A DNA stretch of 64,000 bases from Nereocystis luetkeana (GCA_031213475.1 JARUPZ010000024.1:4705991-4769990), one strand, 5' to 3'. Counted from the first letter of the stretch, positions 34,201 through 49,200 are shown. The notes: a model not told the origin generated them from the sequence alone. A program made the numbers and translations.

Positions 34201-37200
34201 TTGTGGAGACATTCAACACTGCTTTAGCGAAACCCATAGGGTGTCGGCAACACAGTTCGATACGCCAGATGGTGTGCGTGCTATGATACACTGTTCAATA
34301 TATCACAACGATTGTTTCGCGCCCACACTATGCAAGGGAGGGAGATCCAGATCACCTGTGTGTAGGATTGATTATCACTTACCAGGTATTGCTTATAGGA
34401 ACCCAAAATGGTTGGCAGGGTTCTTTGCAGTGTGCTCTGCTGGTTGGCTGACGGACCGTTGCCAAGTGCTCCCGGAGCAGCGAAGGGACACCGTTCACCT
34501 ACGTAGTGTTTTTAATGTCGGCTAGGAGCTTCGAAGGGATACAAAAATCGCATTTAACTCCTGGCCCGATCATCTGCCGAACGTTAGCCTCGTGTCGTCC
34601 TAGGATGGATGCCTATAGGCGTGCAGCGTGGTGCTCGTCGCGCTCGCCACAAAAAAAAACCCTAATCCCCCCGGTAGCCTCGAGCTTGATTCTTAGAGAC
34701 CTGTCATTCGGCCGGACTTCACTGCTACCACTGTGTCCCTAAATATACGAACCATTTCAGTTAGGAATTATCATAAAACGGTCCTTGCGTCTACTAGGTA
34801 CATAGTGGCAGTTAAGAGTGTGCAGAAGCGGCGCGCAGGAATACCGAGGTCTCTCACAATACGTTTTTCCGTATCGCAGGGTCCCTTGAACGAGGCTACC
34901 ATCCTACTGTACAGCTGGTTCCAGGTTTTTTAGTTGAGTGGAAAATTACGGGCAAGTATTTGTTTAATATCTGGCTCTGCAGTGGTATTTTTTCGAATAC
35001 AACACGCAGTAGTTGGAGCCCCAAGATGTGACGGTCAGATTGCTGAAATGCAGAACTCCGCCACCAAGATGCCGCTCGCAACCCTTTTGAACAACTACCG
35101 CAGCCAACTAAAGGACTAGCTGGTGACGTTAAGGTTAGCGAACTCACGAGTCGTACGTATATACTAATCGTGGATTAGCCAACTTACAGCCCTATAAATC
35201 ATGGAACCTACCTAGCCAGCTAATAACTAGGCGGCGACTTTTAGTCAACCCACACACAGCCCTACTATTAAAATCATGGAACGTACCTACCTATCCAAGT
35301 GATAACTAGTCGGCGACTTATAGGCAGCCGACTCACAGCCGTACTAATTATGATATTTTTTTGCGCCACCTCGCTCAGTTCTACGAGTGGTATCAAGACA
35401 ACGCGTCGGCGGCGAGGAGCGCCGACAAGACCCAGACGGTCGGGCTGTTCGCGACGAAGCTGATGAAAGGCCTGACGGGCTTCACCCTCCGCATGGAGGC
35501 CCTTCGCATCATTGTCGCCCACGCACAGTCGCAGGTCAGGCCTATTCAAGGATAGGGCAGGGGGGGGAGACAGAGAAAAGGGCGGAGGGGGGGAGTGGAA
35601 GTGGGGAATGAGAGGGGTACGGGGAGGGAGGGAGGGAGGGAGGGAGGTGCAGGAGGGCGTCCTCATTTGTTGCTTGCCTTGGTCCTATGACTATTGACCA
35701 CGCATCTCTTTCGAGACGGAGGGGGGGGGGGGGTGCTCGGTTTTGCGCGCTGGCCGTGTTGTCTGATAGCTAGTCCTCCTTTTCCTCAACAAGCCGTATG
35801 CTTGACCGTAGTCGTATGGCCAATAGATCCTTACAATCCTACAACGCTGGGACGGAGCACGTCGGCTTTTCACCGACAAGGCAGACGTTGCTTCTTGCGC
35901 AGAGCACAAAGCACCGTAAGGTCTTCGGCGAGTCGCATAAAGGGTGGAGCTGTGGTTTCAGGCTTAACTACAAACAGCGAAAAGTTGGGTGTACGTAGGG
36001 TAGCATCGCCACGACTACTGCGGTAAAGTAAAAAAAAAACGCACATGTTTTCGTTTCCTTGCGCGGTCCCCCTTCGGCCTGGATCGCCAATGCAGTCGTT
36101 TTCTCGCCCGCTTCGGGTAGCCTCGATATTTCTCGTAGAGGTTCACCAGGTTTCGTCGTGATGGTCACAGTGGGTTCGCCACATCCCTGTCGGTTTCTTC
36201 TGCACGCGCTGGTTAGCTCCCCTGTGTAGCGTCATCCCATCCCCCTCCTACGACCTTCGGCACACGAAAAATAAAACACACACATTTTCTGCATTTGATA
36301 AAAGTTCGACTGGGCTGTTCGTTGCACGAATATGGCCCAGTCCTATAAAACAACAACAACAAGCAAGTTACGACTCGTGACGAGGAAAAACATCAAAAAC
36401 TTCGAGGCAAGAATACGCAAAATTGTTGTCACCCACGATTGCCTGACAGAAAAAAACGTGATTTAGATTTTCGATTCGCGACGAAAACAAAATTCTGATC
36501 ACAATCTTGTTTTTTTTTAGCATGAGATCACACCAACGTTAGAAATGTCACAAATTGGCTTTTTTCGTTGCGTTAGAAAATACGCAGGAATAACCCTGAA
36601 ACGCCTAGAGACTGACGAAAAATTAAAGTCTAAGCCTAATCTATGCTTTTTTCCGCTTCTTAGGTCGAAAAACGCGAGCGAGATCGGTTTCGTCAATTCC
36701 GACCACCGCGCTTGGTGTGTGACCACTGTGCGGAGGCGTTTGAATCGGCGAAGGAGGAGAAGCGGCACTTGGCCAAGAGCGACCTCCTACACGAGGCGTG
36801 GGAAGCCGGAGAGCTAGAGGCCCGTCGGCGATTTCACCCGGTCAGTACGAGTAGGAGTGGCGCCAAAAGCAGTTATTCACCTCCTAGTAGTCTCCCTCGC
36901 GCATCTTTTTTTTTTCCTGCAGAAGGTAGCCCTTGAAGCCATAATTATGGCAGTAGTAGGGCCTGTAGAGCGAGCTCAAGGAGTCCAGCGAATACGCCTC
37001 CTTAAACCCACCGCCATCAGAGCAGGAGGAGTGTCTGTTGAGTGAGTTTAACGCATCCAGCGAAATAAGGTTCCCGTTCGTGTAATGCGCCGTGTGCATG
37101 CTGCTCTACTGACGGTAAAACTCATTACCCGGACGCGCCGCTGGCCCACAAGCACTCCCTATGAGCTACTACGAGATACAAGTTGCTTTGCTCGTTGGCA

Positions 37201-40200
37201 CTATTCGCCGTAGTAGAGTCATACGCTCTCCCTGCCCCCCCCCCCACCCCTCGCCTTCACGCGCGCGCTTCGTTTTCTTAGGTGGCTGTGTTGCTAGATC
37301 ACACCACGCCGCCAGCTGTAGAAGGGGCACCCCCGGAGCCCTTCAAGTCGGATGCTCCAACAGCTCGCAAGAAGGTATGCCCCTCCCCCGTGCGTCTTGC
37401 CATGTACCTAAATGTGGCGGAAGGACGCAAGCTTTGCTGTAGTATCCGCGTCAGCACAACATATTTATATATATGCATGTCTTTGCCTGCTTTAATGTTG
37501 TCGTTCGGCGACATCAACTTTTGTTTTTTATCTGTTTCGTTGTCGTCGTGATTGGCGACAGCAGCCACTGTTGATTTTTTCGGTCCTTGGATTGTGTTCT
37601 CGTATTTTGGTTTTCTTCGAATTCGACTTTGTACCTACCGCGGCGAAGCTGAGCGCGTCAACAAGCAGGCGCCGCGTGCTACCCACGCGGGGGCAGCACC
37701 TCAAAAGGGGTCCGGAGGCTTCGTATTACCTATAACCCGAACATCTGGTTTTCGTTTTAAATAACCAGTGTTAGTACTCGCGAAGTTCCAGGACGATACG
37801 AGGGCCTAGGTATACCGCTCTATTTTCCGCAGTATTTGAACTGATTGTGCTAAATACTGCTGGTAATTGCTATTATACAAGCCACCCTTACATGGTGGAG
37901 ACCCGGGACGAGCCAATTCACGTGGTCTTTGTCTCCTTACTGGTCTTATCAGTTTACTCCTCAAGAGAATGAGGATGGTTCCGGATGGTTCCGTACCAAT
38001 TCCAAGTAGTGGCCTTTTTCTCGTGACACAAAAAAGCCGAGTTTACCTCGTCTTGTCTCTACTACTACTACGTGGCCTTAAAAACCGGACGGTCATAGAG
38101 TGGGCACACCACCAACTGTACGTACGGCAAGTACGCACGTACAAAACGTGAGTAGAGGGCCAACGATACTTGGGCATATAATTTCTCGGTTGAGTCGGTA
38201 CAAAAAAGTTATTTTCGACCAGAACGTGCTGCAAGCATCGAGAAACGCCTTAAAAACAAATCCGTAGTTTCTTGTTTTTTTTTGTTTTTTCCATTCTGTT
38301 TTCCTCAACCGCGACTTTCTATGTACAATGCCGAGGCGACACTGGGCGTGTTTCAGCGACGGCAGCTGTAACATTCCAGGGATGCTAGCGCACCAGTGCT
38401 GGTGCTCTCATCCGGGAGACAACGACTCCACCATCCACGTGGCACCTTGATTTTGAGTTAGTTGGTTTGTTTGTTTGTTTGTTTGTTTGTTTGTTTTATT
38501 TTATCCTCCGGCGGATTGGTAAAAAAAAAACTCAAGCTCACCACACTTCCACGTTCAAAACTCGTGTCGTGTGTCAATTTAACGCATAGGTTCCGTTGCA
38601 ACATTAAAACAGTCTGCTGCTGCCGCTGGTGCTGGGACACGTTGACCCGACCTGACCCCCAGGGGGGGGCAGGTGTGGTTTGTTCGTTTGTTTGTTTATT
38701 TGTTTTTTTTTTCCCCTCCAGCGGATGGGTGCAAGCAGAGCTTTCAAACCCCTCTTCGGGACATCAGAGGGGAACTCGACTATCAAAAATGACGATACCA
38801 GCCAAAAGTCACTTTGCTCGATTGGGTGGATGCCATCCAATGGTTGGCGGCCGAGGTGCAATGGTTGAACGCACCGGAGTCGTACCGCACGGGCGCCAAC
38901 ACGGCCCCCCACCTGTATCGCTGCGGGTGCTCACGCTGCTCGTAGATGGTTGATTGATAGCACCAAAGGTATACGTACCGACCACTGTTGTAGTCGATAT
39001 CTCGGGGGTCAATGCCAAAGAGGTTAGCCCTCTTAGGACCGCAGTCCCCGTTTGGGGACAGACCACTTAGAGTTTGAGTGGTTTGTCCCCAAAACGAGAC
39101 TGCAGTTGTAAAAACCACATTTTCCACAAACCGCTCTGGACGTATACGTATAGCTGCGTTTTGATGTTCCTGTTGATCAGAGCCCAAAAACGCGGGCTGC
39201 AATCCTCGGTCCGAGCGGTGGCATCCATATGCCGTGTTGTTGATTAGACTCTGCTGTGCGTACTGTAGTAGACGACGGTTGTTGTAGTAGACAGCGATTG
39301 TAGCATTGACAGTACCCAACCGTGCTGCTACCGTGCCGCTGTCGTGTTGGATGGTTGAGTCACGACGGATGCACCCATTGCCCTCTGTGGCCGCGGCCGT
39401 ATTACCATATATAGCCTCTCGCGTCTATACAATGCCGGGGCAGAGCACGAGAGGTCGGGTTTTCACCGGCCAGAAGAAATCATTTGCATACTTCCACCAA
39501 GCGCGAAACGGCGCTATTAATAGGTGTTCGGCGCGTCAGTCGCATGAACCGTAGGCCAGCTGGGTCATCCTGCTACAAGAACCGCGTTGCGAGGCAAACT
39601 TCGGAAACTTGTGCGCGTACTCCCTTGCGTTGCGTTGGAGGGAGGAACGCTGTGCCCAGCGGGTTCGCTTTGTCTTTTGCAAGAAATGTTATAGCCCACT
39701 ACCTTTCATTCAATATTTTGTTTCGCTGGGTCGTTTCCACTCTGAAGCCGTAACCGGACGGCGCGTTTTCTGTTTCTATCCCACCCCACACCTTTTTTGA
39801 ACCAGCGGTTGCGAAGGCTGGTCTTCAGCGGCAAGTTTTACGTGCTCTACGGAGGCGTCGGCTGGGGGGGGACGGGGACGGGAACCGGAACCGGCATTGA
39901 CGTCGTCGAAGAAAAGAGATGGGTGAATAAGCCGCATCCAAGGCTGGGAGACCCAGATGACAGAAGAGGGGAACAGCTCCGACGGCACCAGGTACCACAT
40001 TCCGCGGTAGATGCCTTGGTATCTTGTTACGACGCGTAAATCCCTCTGGACGGAAATATAAGGAACGCTTGATGTTATTTTTAATGCGTCAATGATCCCC
40101 ATATATATGTCCGTGGTACTTCACTAGTGCCATTCCACGATTGAAAACTGTGGCTTGAGTGGCAATAAACTAAAAAACAAAACATTATCAAAAGAAAGCC

Positions 40201-43200
40201 AAGAACACCCAGACCTCGACCATCAAAAACGCGTGCTTCTTTCGTTTTTTTTTGGGCAGGCCGGTTTCGCGGTATATACAGGCGTTGAGTACACCGGTTG
40301 ATTAATGAGGCCTCCCCACCCGAGGAGCTCCGTATCTCCCCCCCCCCCAGAAAAATGACTTGAAGGAAAAAGTGCACACCTTGCACAGATCAACTACATA
40401 TCATATGTTCCCACATAATGATCCAGATAGATAGACTCCCGATCTGTATGCTACGTATTATCTGTATGATCTAGCTCATGTTGCCGGGTGGGAGCCAGAC
40501 AATCTGCATGATCTAGCATACGTTTCCGGGGTTGGGTCTGTACTCGTGTGACGTGCAGATCCTTCACCTCCTCGCACAGCGGCAGGTGAGGAACTAGATA
40601 TTCTACAGTCGACAGATCGGACAGATCATCACCCATCTGTTCGAGGTGCAGAAAAGTACGCTTATCCCGACGAAGACTACACACCATGACCTACATACTA
40701 TGTGTGTAACGAATATCGTTGTAAAACACAAACAGTACACACTGCGCAAACAAATAAAACATGACTTATGCTATTTTAGATATTGCGTATGTATTCCAAC
40801 AATACTCTGGTACAGTGTCCGTTCGATATACCCCCCCCCCATAAAGATGCGAGCCATCGCACCCCCCTTCCCCTCCTACGTAGACCGGTTTTCAGAGCTC
40901 GATCGCTCCACGACCGAGTGGCTGCGAAAACCGACCGGCTCATCCGAGGGAACCTCTTTAAAAAACCACCATCTTCTGCATTGGCCCCCTCCCGGCTGTT
41001 GAGCAATCGACCTCTCAGGGGGGTGCGACAACCCGCATCCTTGCCGTAATACTCTATTTATAGACGGTTCTCATATTTTATACCAGAGTGGTGACCCTAA
41101 GCTGGGGAACCGCCCACCGGCCATTCATACATTGGTCCGAGAAGAGCGCTCGTACCTCTATGCATAGCGTAGCGTGCGTCGTTTCACAAACTATGTGTTG
41201 TATTGCTTCAGGCATTATCATCGTTCTTGTTGTGATAGCGTTTGCAGTCCTCGAAAAATGTGCGGCATGAGCTTCAACGTCGATCGTGAGCACTCCTCGA
41301 CAAAGGAAAGCCAAGGGAAACATGAAAACAGTATTTGTTTTCATGCTGTAAGGCGCTGCACCGGCCAGGACTCTTGCTCGCCGCGCACACGACAGTGCAC
41401 GTATGACACAAGTATATACAGTATAGGCCCGCCAATAAGAAAGCGCCCAATAAGAAACATAATGCTCAAGTTTTGGCAAACGCTAAGAAATTGTGTGACG
41501 AGAAACGGCTCAGTGGTGACCTCTATACTAAATCCTTAGATCCTACTGGTATATAATAGCCTATGCCCAGGGTTGGTTGAAGATGGCGCCCCAATAAGAA
41601 TCTCAGGCTCGCCCGGATGAGGTGTTTCTTGTTGGTGAGCCCCTACTGCACGCCAAAAGTCGGGTCGTTCCGGGTCGGGGTGCCGGGGTGCGGGTTGTCG
41701 CGTGGGTGAGCAACGGGACAAACGAAGTTAAGACTGTGGTTGCATACCGTTCGAAGCGGCGGGATGTGCGAATAAAGGCAGACCTTTAGGGCTTCCATCT
41801 CCTCCCTGCGCACTTACTTCCCTCGGTCCGCCAATGGATCGATCGGTTTAAACAGTGCGAGACTGCCTCCCATACTGTGCTAGTAAAACCGTTGTTAGCG
41901 ACATATGCGTTCGCCTCTCTTTGGAAAAATTGGAATAATAATCAGGATTTTTTTTCGTACTCAATCACGGGAAATTCTAACAGCGAGCTGAGCAGCTGGC
42001 ACTGCAGCCTTGTTCTTCGGGAACAAAAAACAAATTAGGGGAGAAAATCAGAAACTCTAGGACTTGAAGTTCTTCGATAAGAAACGGCCTTTGCTGAGAC
42101 GTTACTTGTATCTGGCCCGAATACGATTGTGAGCACACTTAGTTGTTGCTATGACGTTTGTTAGTTCACTGGCGACTTGTTCATCCTGCTGACAACGCCA
42201 AGTGTTTAATCTGCTAGGCTGCTGCAAAAAAAGCAGACCGACTACCGATTACCGACTACCGATTACCCACCTAAACCTAAGCCTAATATCACTCCGAACC
42301 ATCCTGTGCGACGCTGCTTCTGGACAAATGAATGCAGTCGGTCGAAGGAATAAACCCGTCGGACGCGAGAGCTAAAGTCTCGCTGGAGATCACCAGGGGA
42401 GGGTTGGCGCCAAACTGGAGGGGGGTGCGCAGGGGAAGGTCGACGAAACGCGCGGCAGGCAGAGAAACGACAGGCATCCAACACATCTTGCTGCGGCTCC
42501 TGCAGGCAAGGACGGTGGCTGGGAGGGGTTCACATTTGGCGGGGACCCCCCCCCCCCGCCTGTGCAATTTTGGGCGTAAAACAGTTCTCGGGGAGACATC
42601 GAACCATGTAGCACACCGTCAGGCATACCCAATTGCGAGGTTGTCGACACCTTGTGGGTTTTTTCGCCCACATTGTGCGGGGGGGGGGGGGGGTTCCTGG
42701 ACACGCGTGCTGCCTTAGGGGTAAAGGGTCGGAGTTCTCCCAGGCGGCCTGACCTTGCCATTGCCTTCCTTGAAAACCCTTCCATGCTCATTCGCAGAGC
42801 GCAAACACACCTGAACGACCCGGTACATTGTAGACGCAGTCGGCTGAGGAGGTTCGGCGTGAAAGTCAACTTCCGGTCAAGACCGAAAAAATGCTCGTTT
42901 TAGCTAAATCCGATCGGACATTTCCTAGCATATTTTTCGCTCGCGTTTCCAAGCGCACCGCAAGGCATCGTATCGTGTGGCATTCCACGCTAGCACGGTC
43001 CGTCCTCCCGAGGCCGCGCAGTCAATATTGATGACCGAGAGATTGAAAACAAGATGCTCCTCACCTACCCACTCACCCACTCACCCACCTACACACACCC
43101 ACCCCACCCACCCAGGCACCCACGCAATCACCCACCCACCCACCCCACTTGTTTCCAGGAAAAAGCAACGGCCGCCAACGTTTTTACTGCCGACGATGTT

Positions 43201-46200
43201 CTCGCGAGAGCCAAAGTGACTTTTCGTTGGGAGGGGTGGTCTTCGGATCAGGTTTGTTGTTTCTTAAGCGCGCGTGTGTCGAATGCTAGCCTTAATAGCA
43301 GCAGCAAAAGCGAAAGCAGAAGAAAAAGAAAAAGAAAAAGAAAAAGAAAAAAAAGAAAAAGAAAAAGAAAGACAAAAATAAAAATCGTGGTGGGTGCTTC
43401 TTTACGTTGCTGCCTTTTGGAAGGGGCAAACAAAAATGGAGGCCCCGTCTGAGCTACACCGATGACGGAGTTTTTGTTACCGTGGTACCTGATATATACG
43501 AGTACGGCGCGAGGGAGGAGGCGTTTTTGTGGCGTCGTATGGTTTCGCCGAGTTTTTTTTCAAGCCATCCGACGTGATGTGTCTACTACATGGCAACAGC
43601 GCTTCGAATCGACGGACAAATGTTGCGCCTGTATGCGGCATTTTGTTTTCTTCTTCATTTGGTTCTCACTTCGCACCCCTTCAAGCTACCACGCGGAGAA
43701 ACTCAACCGGTATTTATTGCGGGATGATAGCGGGATGCGATAGTAATCAGAACTCACGATGAACCCCAAAAACGATACTGTGTTCCTCTAATTTTTGTAC
43801 TAACAAGGTTTGGTGGGTGACAGTTGCTATTACGGGGGACCACAGTAAATAGGACCAAATACTGTTAGTAAAAATAGGGAAATACATAGGTTTTTGTGTT
43901 TACCGTAGGCCCTATTAACTATGCCCCCCCGTAATATTGTATTTCTCCCCCCGTAACAGTGGGGATGACTGCTAGTAACAGTCGCTGACTAGGTATTATT
44001 AATAATTGGCTAAGTTATTCAAGTTACCGGTGACAGCGTGCAAGGTAATTATTTCATTGTATATGTGGTGATAATTACAACTGTACCCCCCCCCCCCCCC
44101 TTAAAGTAGGGCTGTGACGAGTTTGACTGACCATTACTGTAGTCGCCTACACTATTAGTTGTTAGTTGGCTACGGACAGTGTTCATGGTGAGTTGCGTGG
44201 AGATAAGAGTTATGTTTTTGTTTCTTCTGCGTCTTTAGTATCATCTGACAGCCCAAGCTTTCACGAGCGGCTTGGGCTTGTCGCAGTTTTTTCTTTCGTA
44301 AGATACTGGGGGAACACAGGAGAATCTATGTTGTGTTAAAAAAACGCAGGGGTATTGCACGTTTTTTTTATTAATCATCATGGGTTTCTATTCAGTTAAA
44401 TGATCTGAGAACAGGTTAATGCCAGACAGTTAGTTGGCTTGCTTCTCCATACTGGACGCACAGCCCAGCCAAGGCACGCGCCTTAAACTCACAGCCCTGC
44501 CAAATGGAGCGATAAGGCATACGCCGGATTCAGAGACCATTTAGAGGGCAGGGGACGGAGGAGGGAGGATATTAGGGGGGGTGGCAGTGGGAAGGGGGGT
44601 CAGGGGGGTGGGAAAGGGAAGGGGAAGGGGAAGGGGAAGGGGAAGAGAGGGATAATTTATTCGAAGCTAGGCCGCTGTGCTGGAGAGATCAGCCTCATTG
44701 GTCCGGGTGCGGGTGAGGCTTGCAACGCGTGTGGGTCATGCTCGCAGTTGCCGTTTTTGTTTTTGTTTCCGTTGTTGTCTTTCCAGATCCCGCCTCAGTA
44801 ACGCCTCTATCAGAGAGACCGGCATTATTGGCGCGGGGGCGGGTGATAGTGAGACTGGCAGCGTGTGTCGTGCTCGGCGTTTAGTTTAGTTTTAGTTTAG
44901 CTTTCTTTCAAACCCCGCCTCAGCAACGCCTCTATCGCAGAGATCGGCGTTATTGGCGCGGGTTTGGGTGAAAGTGAGACTTGCGACGTGTGTCGCGCTC
45001 GGTGTTTTTGCTTTTGTTTTGCTTTCTGGTTCAAACCCCGCCGCAATAACGCCTCTCTCTGTCGAAATATCAGGTGACTCTTCACGGGGAGTTCAACCAG
45101 TTTGCAGATGAGGGTATGGGGGAGGATCAAGCCCAGGGGAAGATGGGCCACAGCACGACGCACTCGCTGTCTCCCGGCACGTACAAGTACTTCTTCATGG
45201 TCGACGGGCGCCGAAGGTTCTGAAAAGTTGGTTTTCTCTCTGTTTATCCCTACGTAACCGTCCATTACTTTCTCGTGCCGTTGCCGAAAGGTCGCTCGCG
45301 ATGCAAGTGGTGCAGTACCTCTCTCTCTGCACATCTAATAATATCTTAGTATGTACAACCATTATTTTCTCTTTATGTACGGCCTGCCCTCTCTCCCCCT
45401 CTCTCTCTGTACAACCAAAGGACTTTCTCCAACCCCGGGGGCGCACTTCTTGCGTCCCCGTCTTATGCCTGCTATATTTACTTGTACAGGCGTAGCGTCT
45501 GATCGTGCTGTTGTCGGCGTTCTCCACACACATAGATCGTACCCACACACCGTTCTCGGAAACAAGAAAAAAAAACGATGTTGAAAATACTTCTTGTTCG
45601 CTTTCTCCTGGCGTTTTCGCCCACGTGATGAAAATACAAGCATAGCTGATTATCCCCGTTTGAGACGCGCACCCACTCACCCACTCACCCACCCACCCCA
45701 TCACCCACCAGCGTTTGTGGGGGGGAAAACGCTAGAAGTTTGTGTGGGGTTGTCTTTTAGGGAGGTAGGAAATGGGTTAAGGTTTGCACCCATTCGGTAC
45801 CAATATTTATATTCACGCCGGTTTTCACTGTGCCGGACTCTAAGACCTTTACCTTTCACACTTCGGACCGGCGAACACTACTCTCAGCGGAAAATAAAAA
45901 GACCGCTTCGTCCTCACAATAACGTACCAGATACGAAATAACGCCCCTTGCCTTATTTGCCTCCCAGAGGGGTAATCGATTCCCACCACTACCCTTAAAT
46001 TTGTTGAGCGGCGCGATTTAATTTTCCCATTTAGAACAAATTGTACAATTTTATATAAAAAAGGCACAAAAAACTAAACAGAGCGTTTCATATTTTAAGT
46101 TTTTTATCTTTAATCACATTTTTTACATTTTATAATGTGAAGTTGTTAGTTAAAATTTTAGTTAGCGTAAATGCTATAATATTTTTAAACTGCCAATTCC

Positions 46201-49200
46201 GCCACGTTCGTATTAAAAAAAGAATAATTATAAAGTATAAGAATAATTATAATATTTATAAATATGACAAATAATTTGATAAAGTTAATAATTTAATTAT
46301 TATTGATTATTTTAATTTACTTTTTTATTCTGTTGCGATAGGCGCCGGCATGGGGTTGTTTTTCGTTGGTGCGACGCGCAAACACAAACGTTTCGCACGT
46401 CGTTCGAAGCGCGATCTACAGATAGATCATCTAGATCTTCGCTTCGTACAATCTGCCGTCGTGATGTGCTGTGCGGGAACTGTCACAGCACGGATCCAAC
46501 CCGAGAAACACGTCCTACGTCCTACTGCATATCGTTCAGGCTGTTGTTGGGCTCTCACCCATATGAGCTACGACAGTATGCGAATCAGAAATCCATCCCA
46601 TCTGCCCTGAAACATCTCCTCGTGGAGTGGGAATCGATTTGCCTATCCGTTGTTGTTAAATATGATTGCATACCGTACCTCTGGCTGAATCGAACCAATC
46701 CTGACATAAGTGCCCCCAACCACCTCCCTCTATTTTATATAGGTTGGATCTACGTCGGTTGGCAACGACACTATAAAACATGCCGCTCACTACGTGAGCT
46801 AGGCAACCAGGGTACCGTTTTTGTTTTTTTTTTGGCGGTCGCCCACAGCTGGTTGTCGAGTTAGATCATTTGTGCGAGATAAAGAACCTTTACTTCGCAC
46901 AATCGGGAATGATCGTGTCACGTACCAGTGTTCAAGGTAAGGCACCCAAGAGGGAGTTGCGTAGTACTCCCATTCTTGTCTCTGGAAGTACCTACATCGG
47001 AAATTAAATCAACTCATTGAAGTTGTCGTCCATATTCAAGTCCGCCTCACAAGCGGTTCTTAATAGTATGCAGCTCACCCTTCATGCGACTCGCCAGACA
47101 CCTCAAGGCGCTTCGCGCTTGGTGCAAGCAATGTCTGCCTGGTCGGTGAAAACCCGACATGCTCCGCCCCGGCATTGTAGGGATGCGAGGGTCTATGGTC
47201 ATACGACTACGGCCATACATGAGATCGAGTAAATCTCTTGTATCGAGTACACCCACCCCCCGGTCACAACAGTGTGCAAGCAATGCCCTTCCTGGTCGAT
47301 TGGAAACCCGACCTCCTCCGTCCCGGTGTTGCAGGGATATGAGAGCCTGTGGTCATACGTCTACGGCCGCGGTGCATGAGATGAGTACACTCCCCCAGCC
47401 CCCCCCCTGCCGCACGGCCTTGATCTTTTTAGCCTAACGCCTCGAATTCTATGCCGGTGTTTCTTTCGTTTCGTTTCATTTCGTGCGTGCTTGCTTGCCG
47501 TTTCGCTTCGACTCGCAGGGTGGACACGTCGCTCCCCGTCATTAACAATGGGGACGGCGAGTTGTTCAACGTCGTCGCCGTCACAAACCAGGTTAGGAAG
47601 TTCTGGAAGAGACCTCTCTCGGCCTGGCCTGTAATGTTTTCGGCAGGTATCTATTCTGCGTCTTGGCATTTTGGCTTTTATGTTTGTTGGGTTTTTTTTC
47701 ACGAAGTAATTTTGACGCAACGTTGCGGCCTCTCATGCCCAGCGGACCAACGTATAGAGGATGTTACTAGCAATGTTTCACAGGTTCTGTTACGCGTATT
47801 TGGTCTGTACTTTCACTGCGCAACTATTTCACACGCAACGCTGTGGGCCTCTCTCGTCCAACGTGCACATATACGGGTAACGCAACTCAGGTTATGTGCG
47901 GGGTATGCGAAGTGCTGAACATGCCGTGGCCTTAGAAAAAATAAAATGACTCGAGAGTGCGCTTTGTCGAGTTTTTTTTTCTGTTAGCGCCACCTTGTAG
48001 CGCCACCGTCACCAACCAGGTGGAAATATATGTCGACAAGACGTCACGAGAAGTGCGAGCTGTGAAACGTTTCTGCTAGCGCTACGTAGCGCTGCCCTTA
48101 CCGCTATACATTCCAGGCGGGCAATACATACCCGTCGAGACGATTTGTTCGAGGTGCGCTTTGCTAACACGTTTGCACAATAGCGCGCTCGTGCGCAGCG
48201 CTTGCAGCGCCGTTACGTTCGAGGCTGAAACTATGTATCATCGAGATTTTTTGGAAAATACTATTTTTCATTGAACTGTTTTGGTCACTTCTAATCGCTT
48301 TCGTACGTAGCATCACGTTGCTTTTTTTCTGGTGGGAAATGTAACATCGAGACGGGCCACGCCTATCAACTGCGTGTTTTGTGAAACGGTTCTCGTTAGC
48401 TCTCTAGCGCTTGCTGTTTCGTTTTCCCGGTGCATGCTGCCCCACTTTCTGCCCGGGGCAAGACCAGACGCGTTGCAAAAAATAGTCTGGGATACTGCTG
48501 TAAGCACGTGTATATACGACCCAAACATTTCCGACTAGTCGGGCCGGGAGAATCATTCTCCGAGTGCATCAGCTCTACAACATCGTTGACGTACTCTAGT
48601 GTATTTGAGCCTATCCGTGCTACCCAGCGGTAGGGGTTGTTACGTGGTGCTTCCACGTTTGAGCCTAGGCATTTCTCACTCTGATGTCCTATACTGTAGG
48701 GAACATAGGGGTTTCCATTTTTCAACCCAGTGTTTTTTTTTACTGACTAGAACGCTTCAACTCTCAAACTTCCCCACGAAGGCGTCAGGAGACAGCACTT
48801 TCACCCCTTGACAGACAGTAATTGTGCCTTGACAGTAATAGTGCCTTGACGTGCGTTAGCCGGCATCAAACTACTAGCTTTTAGCGTGGAACAACCGGAT
48901 CTGAACCCTCGACAGCGCGCGTTTTGCCTTGCTTGGCATATCTCTTGGCATCTTTGCTTCTCGATAATACCACCAACGGTCCTTACGTTTCAGGAAGTGG
49001 TTGGAATTTTGGAGCTTCATGTGTGTGTGTTTTTTTAATAATTCCTCGTACAGTCGCGGGCTTAAGCGCAACATAACGCCAGGCAAAGTACTGTAGCAAT
49101 TATCAGAATCGAACGCTTGGGAGTGACGTGAAGATGTCAGGTGAGGGGTCTTCAGCAAAATTGAGTGCTACCCCTGAGAGGCCCACCGTGGGCCAGCCGT

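Larger units (their letters stand above)
37375..43158. other. Longest intron, 5.8 kb, after exon 7
   Basis: Holds a TTTG microsatellite (38461-38495), a family A/C copy (39391-39620), a family D repeat (40420-40640), a C run at 40830 and a CCCA-rich stretch before the acceptor (43056-43148). Much of it (41000-42900) is unassigned. No exon is needed between the flanking exons, as the CBM48 strand follows naturally. Confidence 0.6.
43252..45073. other. Intron after exon 8
   Basis: GAAAAA microsatellite (43319-43372), MITE copy 3, a GGGAAG run near 44610-44645 and a three-unit tandem repeat (44680-45062) reaching the acceptor. Confidence 0.7.
45217..47518. other. Intron after exon 9
   Basis: Contains an ACCC-rich stretch (45669-45710), an AT-rich island (46030-46335), a family D repeat (46415-46580) and two family A copies (47076-47262 and 47267-47408). 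Confidence 0.7.

Noticed and set aside
45028..45045. GGTTCAAACCCC, a tRNA B-box look-alike
   Set aside because: It belongs to a tandem repeat whose other units lack the motif, and no cloverleaf can be drawn.
46190..46212. Complete tRNA-Leu gene in the AT-rich island
   Set aside because: Only the 5' 18 bases fit; no anticodon arm or T-arm follows.
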